A DNA stretch of 64,000 bases from Microbacterium laevaniformans. GTDB lineage: Bacteria; Actinomycetota; Actinomycetes; Actinomycetales; Microbacteriaceae. The DNA is taken from the NCBI RefSeq assembly GCF_016907555.1, contig NZ_JAFBCE010000001.1, positions 2,480,001 through 2,544,000 on the forward strand, read 5' to 3'. Below, in pieces: positions 62,784-64,000 of the stretch. The notes below the pieces were generated by a model, which had not been told where the DNA came from, searched no databases, and saw only the letters and a list, made by a program, of their open reading frames with translations. How positions within the stretch are numbered: position 1 is the first letter of the stretch; each line of letters begins with the position of its first letter. A program made the position numbers and the translations under genes.

Positions 62784-62805
62784 GGCCGTGCGGCGGCCCG
62801 GCCGC

Positions 62806-63489
62806 TCAGCGCTCGGGGCGGGTGAAGGGCGGCTGCAGCTGACCGACCGGTCCGCGACGGAACAGCTGGGCGGGGCGCCCGCCGTCGCGCGCCATACCCC
62901 CGGTCGGCTCGACGAAGCCCGCGGCGCCGGTGATCTTGCGGTGGAAGTTGCGCGGGTCGACGGGCACTCCCCAGACCGCTTCGTAGACCGCGCGCAGCTG
63001 CGCGATCGTGAACTCGGGCGGGCAGAAAGCCATCGCGAGCGCGGAGTACTCGAGCTTCGCGCGCGCCCGCTCGAGGGCGTCGGCGAAGATCGCGACGTGG
63101 TCGAAGGCCAGCGGCAGCGCGCCGCTCTCGACCTCCGCGACGGGCCACCACCGGGCCGAGCGTGCGTCCGATCCCGCCGCGGGTTCGCCCAGGTCAGGCG
63201 CGAGGGCGAGCCAGGCGACCGTCACGACACGTCCGCGCGGGTCGCGGTCGGGCGCGCTGTAGGTGCGCACCTGCTCGAGGTGCACCCCGGCCGTCACCCC
63301 CGTCTCCTCGGCGAGCTCGCGGTACGCGGTGGCCTCGGCATCCTCGTCGGGCAGCACGAAGCCGCCCGGCAGCGCCCACATGCCCGCCGCCGGCGCGATG
63401 CCGCGCTCGACGAGGAGGACGTGGAGCGCACGGTCGCGGATGGTCAGCACGACGAGGTCGGCCGCGACCGCGAAGGAGAAGGGGTCCAC
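62806..63489 (-). CDS. NrtR-type Nudix transcriptional regulator
   Basis: 227 aa. The Nudix box at residues 43-65 (GFVLPDEDAEATAYRELAEE and TGV) keeps every catalytic residue. After it, FTIAQLRAVYEAVWGVPVDP and NFHRKI form the winged-helix typical of NrtR, which binds ADP-ribose or related NAD metabolites and represses NAD genes. GTG 63489 has a leaderless -10 box TAATCT. It is divergent from an SPFH gene with two palindromic sites between them, so autoregulation and control of the SPFH gene are likely. Intact Nudix residues leave hydrolase activity possible. Confidence 0.88.
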   Translation of the reverse strand: MDPFSFAVAADLVVLTIRDRALHVLLVERGIAPAAGMWALPGGFVLPDEDAEATAYRELAEETGVTAGVHLEQVRTYSAPDRDPRGRVVTVAWLALAPDLGEPAAGSDARSARWWPVAEVESGALPLAFDHVAIFADALERARAKLEYSALAMAFCPPEFTIAQLRAVYEAVWGVPVDPRNFHRKITGAAGFVEPTGGMARDGGRPAQLFRRGPVGQLQPPFTRPER

Positions 63490-63495
63490 GCGCCC

Positions 63496-63501
63496 AGATT
63501 A
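63496..63501 (-). promoter_or_regulatory. -10 box TAATCT of a leaderless promoter (NrtR-type regulator)
   Basis: TAATCT on the minus strand is 6 nt before the GTG at 63489 and 7 bp from the first palindrome. Confidence 0.5.
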
Positions 63502-63507
63502 CCTCAA

Positions 63508-63524
63508 ATCGTCACCTTGACGAT
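63508..63524. promoter_or_regulatory. Operator 1 for the NrtR-type regulator
   Basis: ATCGTCACCTTGACGAT is a perfect inverted repeat (ATCGTCA-N3-TGACGAT) beside the regulator's -10 box. Confidence 0.7.
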
Positions 63525-63542
63525 AACTACCTACCGGAGTTA

Positions 63543-63557
63543 TCGTCAAAGTGACAC
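63543..63557. promoter_or_regulatory. Operator 2 for the NrtR-type regulator
   Basis: TCGTCAAAGTGACAC repeats the core GTCA-N3-TGAC of operator 1, 34 bp away centre to centre. Around both sites TTGACGATAACT (63517-63528) and AGTTATCGTCAA (63538-63549) form a further 12-bp inverted repeat. TTGACG could serve as -35 box for the SPFH gene. Confidence 0.65.
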
Positions 63558-63578
63558 TAAAGAGAGAAAGAGGACATC

Positions 63579-64000
63579 ATGGCCACCATCACCCGCCGCC
63601 CGTTCGTCCGCCACCTGAGCACGACGCCCACGATGCACGTCACCCACTTCCGTCGCGGCGGCATCCGCCACGCCGGCGCAGGACAGGCGTTCTGGTTCCG
63701 CCCCCTGGATGCCGCGATCAGCGAGGTGCCGCTCGACGACCGCGAGCTGTCGGTCGTCGTGAGCCTGCGCACCGCCGACCTGCAGCAGCTGTCGGCTCCG
63801 GTCACGGCGACGTATCGCATCGTCGATCCCGACCTCGCCGCGCGCCGCATCGACTTCTCCATCGATCTGGTGACCGGCACGTGGACCGAGCAGCCGCTCG
63901 ACGCGATCGCCGCACCCCTGCACGGCGCGACGACCGCCGCCGTCGTGCACCTGCTGCAGCCGCGCACCCTCGACAACGCCCTGCGTGCCGACCTCGCCGA
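63579..64000 (+). CDS. SPFH/Band-7-like protein (partial, runs off the window)
   Basis: The first 140 aa are present. HVTHFRRGGIRHAGAGQAFW followed by FRPLDAAISEVPLDDRELSV and LRTADLQQLSAPVTATYRIV fits the SPFH (stomatin/flotillin-like) domain, although no N-terminal membrane segment is visible. Such proteins scaffold membrane microdomains or proteases. AAAGAGG precedes the ATG. It is divergent from the NrtR-type regulator and probably its target. Confidence 0.7.
   Translation, partial: MATITRRPFVRHLSTTPTMHVTHFRRGGIRHAGAGQAFWFRPLDAAISEVPLDDRELSVVVSLRTADLQQLSAPVTATYRIVDPDLAARRIDFSIDLVTGTWTEQPLDAIAAPLHGATTAAVVHLLQPRTLDNALRADLA

Noticed and set aside
60521..63151. 876-codon minus-strand open frame across glyS and the fusion gene
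   Set aside because: It overlaps both conserved genes in the wrong frame and shows only shadow composition.

Overview
The window is about 70% G+C. It looks like ordinary chromosome of a Microbacteriaceae actinobacterium, probably Microbacterium. The grounds are base composition, Microbacterium-like proteins throughout, frequent GGATGCC/GGCATCC words, and at least twelve leaderless genes with a TAnnnT box 6-7 nt before the start codon. The genus is an inference. I see no rRNA, tRNA, CRISPR array, transposase, integrase or prophage block.

Layout. 1-11.3 kb: a drug-type ABC exporter; the PEP synthase regulator with PEP synthase (ppsR-ppsA); RNase HI; a Nudix hydrolase; an aldo/keto reductase; rlmN; and a PTS EIIBC. 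11.4-25.6 kb: a fructan (levan) locus. A secreted levansucrase is divergent from a three-gene surface operon (choice-of-anchor L protein, Pro-Thr stalk protein with an LAxTG sortase signal, membrane-tethered GH32). Converging on that operon is a seven-gene run: LacI, sugar-binding lipoprotein, two ABC permeases, a cytosolic GH32-like enzyme, a secreted GH32 levanase and a second LacI. A perfect LacI-type palindrome lies between the divergent promoters. 25.7-27.5 kb: a damaged BglG/LicT antiterminator, an excellent RAT site with no PTS gene behind it, and a frameshifted Cof-type HAD gene.

27.5-31.4 kb: an acyl-CoA operon (SDR, enoyl-CoA hydratase, SDR), a small unknown gene and an APH-type kinase. 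31.3-36.6 kb: glycerol genes glpD-glpF-glpK with a divergent SorC-type regulator and paired operators. 36.6-39.6 kb: an ECF thiamine-precursor transporter (YkoE/D/C type) under a TPP riboswitch. 39.7-49.5 kb: a D,D-carboxypeptidase; a disrupted SLC13 transporter; a four-gene operon (HIBCH, LssY_C, membrane protein, J-domain/NERD fusion); an ABC exporter; and a CE7 esterase. 49.5-58 kb: hemD, three small envelope genes, hemY, an AfsR-like regulator and a DrrAB exporter. 58-64 kb: a HhH-GPD protein, a GNAT, glyS, an NMNAT-like/methyltransferase fusion, an NrtR-type Nudix regulator and a divergent SPFH protein cut by the window end.

How they work together. The fructan locus supports a cycle: sucrose is polymerised to levan outside the cell, levan is cut at the surface, oligosaccharides are imported by ABC transport and split inside. 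The most novel candidates are the NMNAT-like/methyltransferase fusion beside NrtR and SPFH, the orphan RAT with a PRD2-deleted antiterminator, and a set of 3'-flanking inverted-repeat elements that share an architecture but not a sequence.
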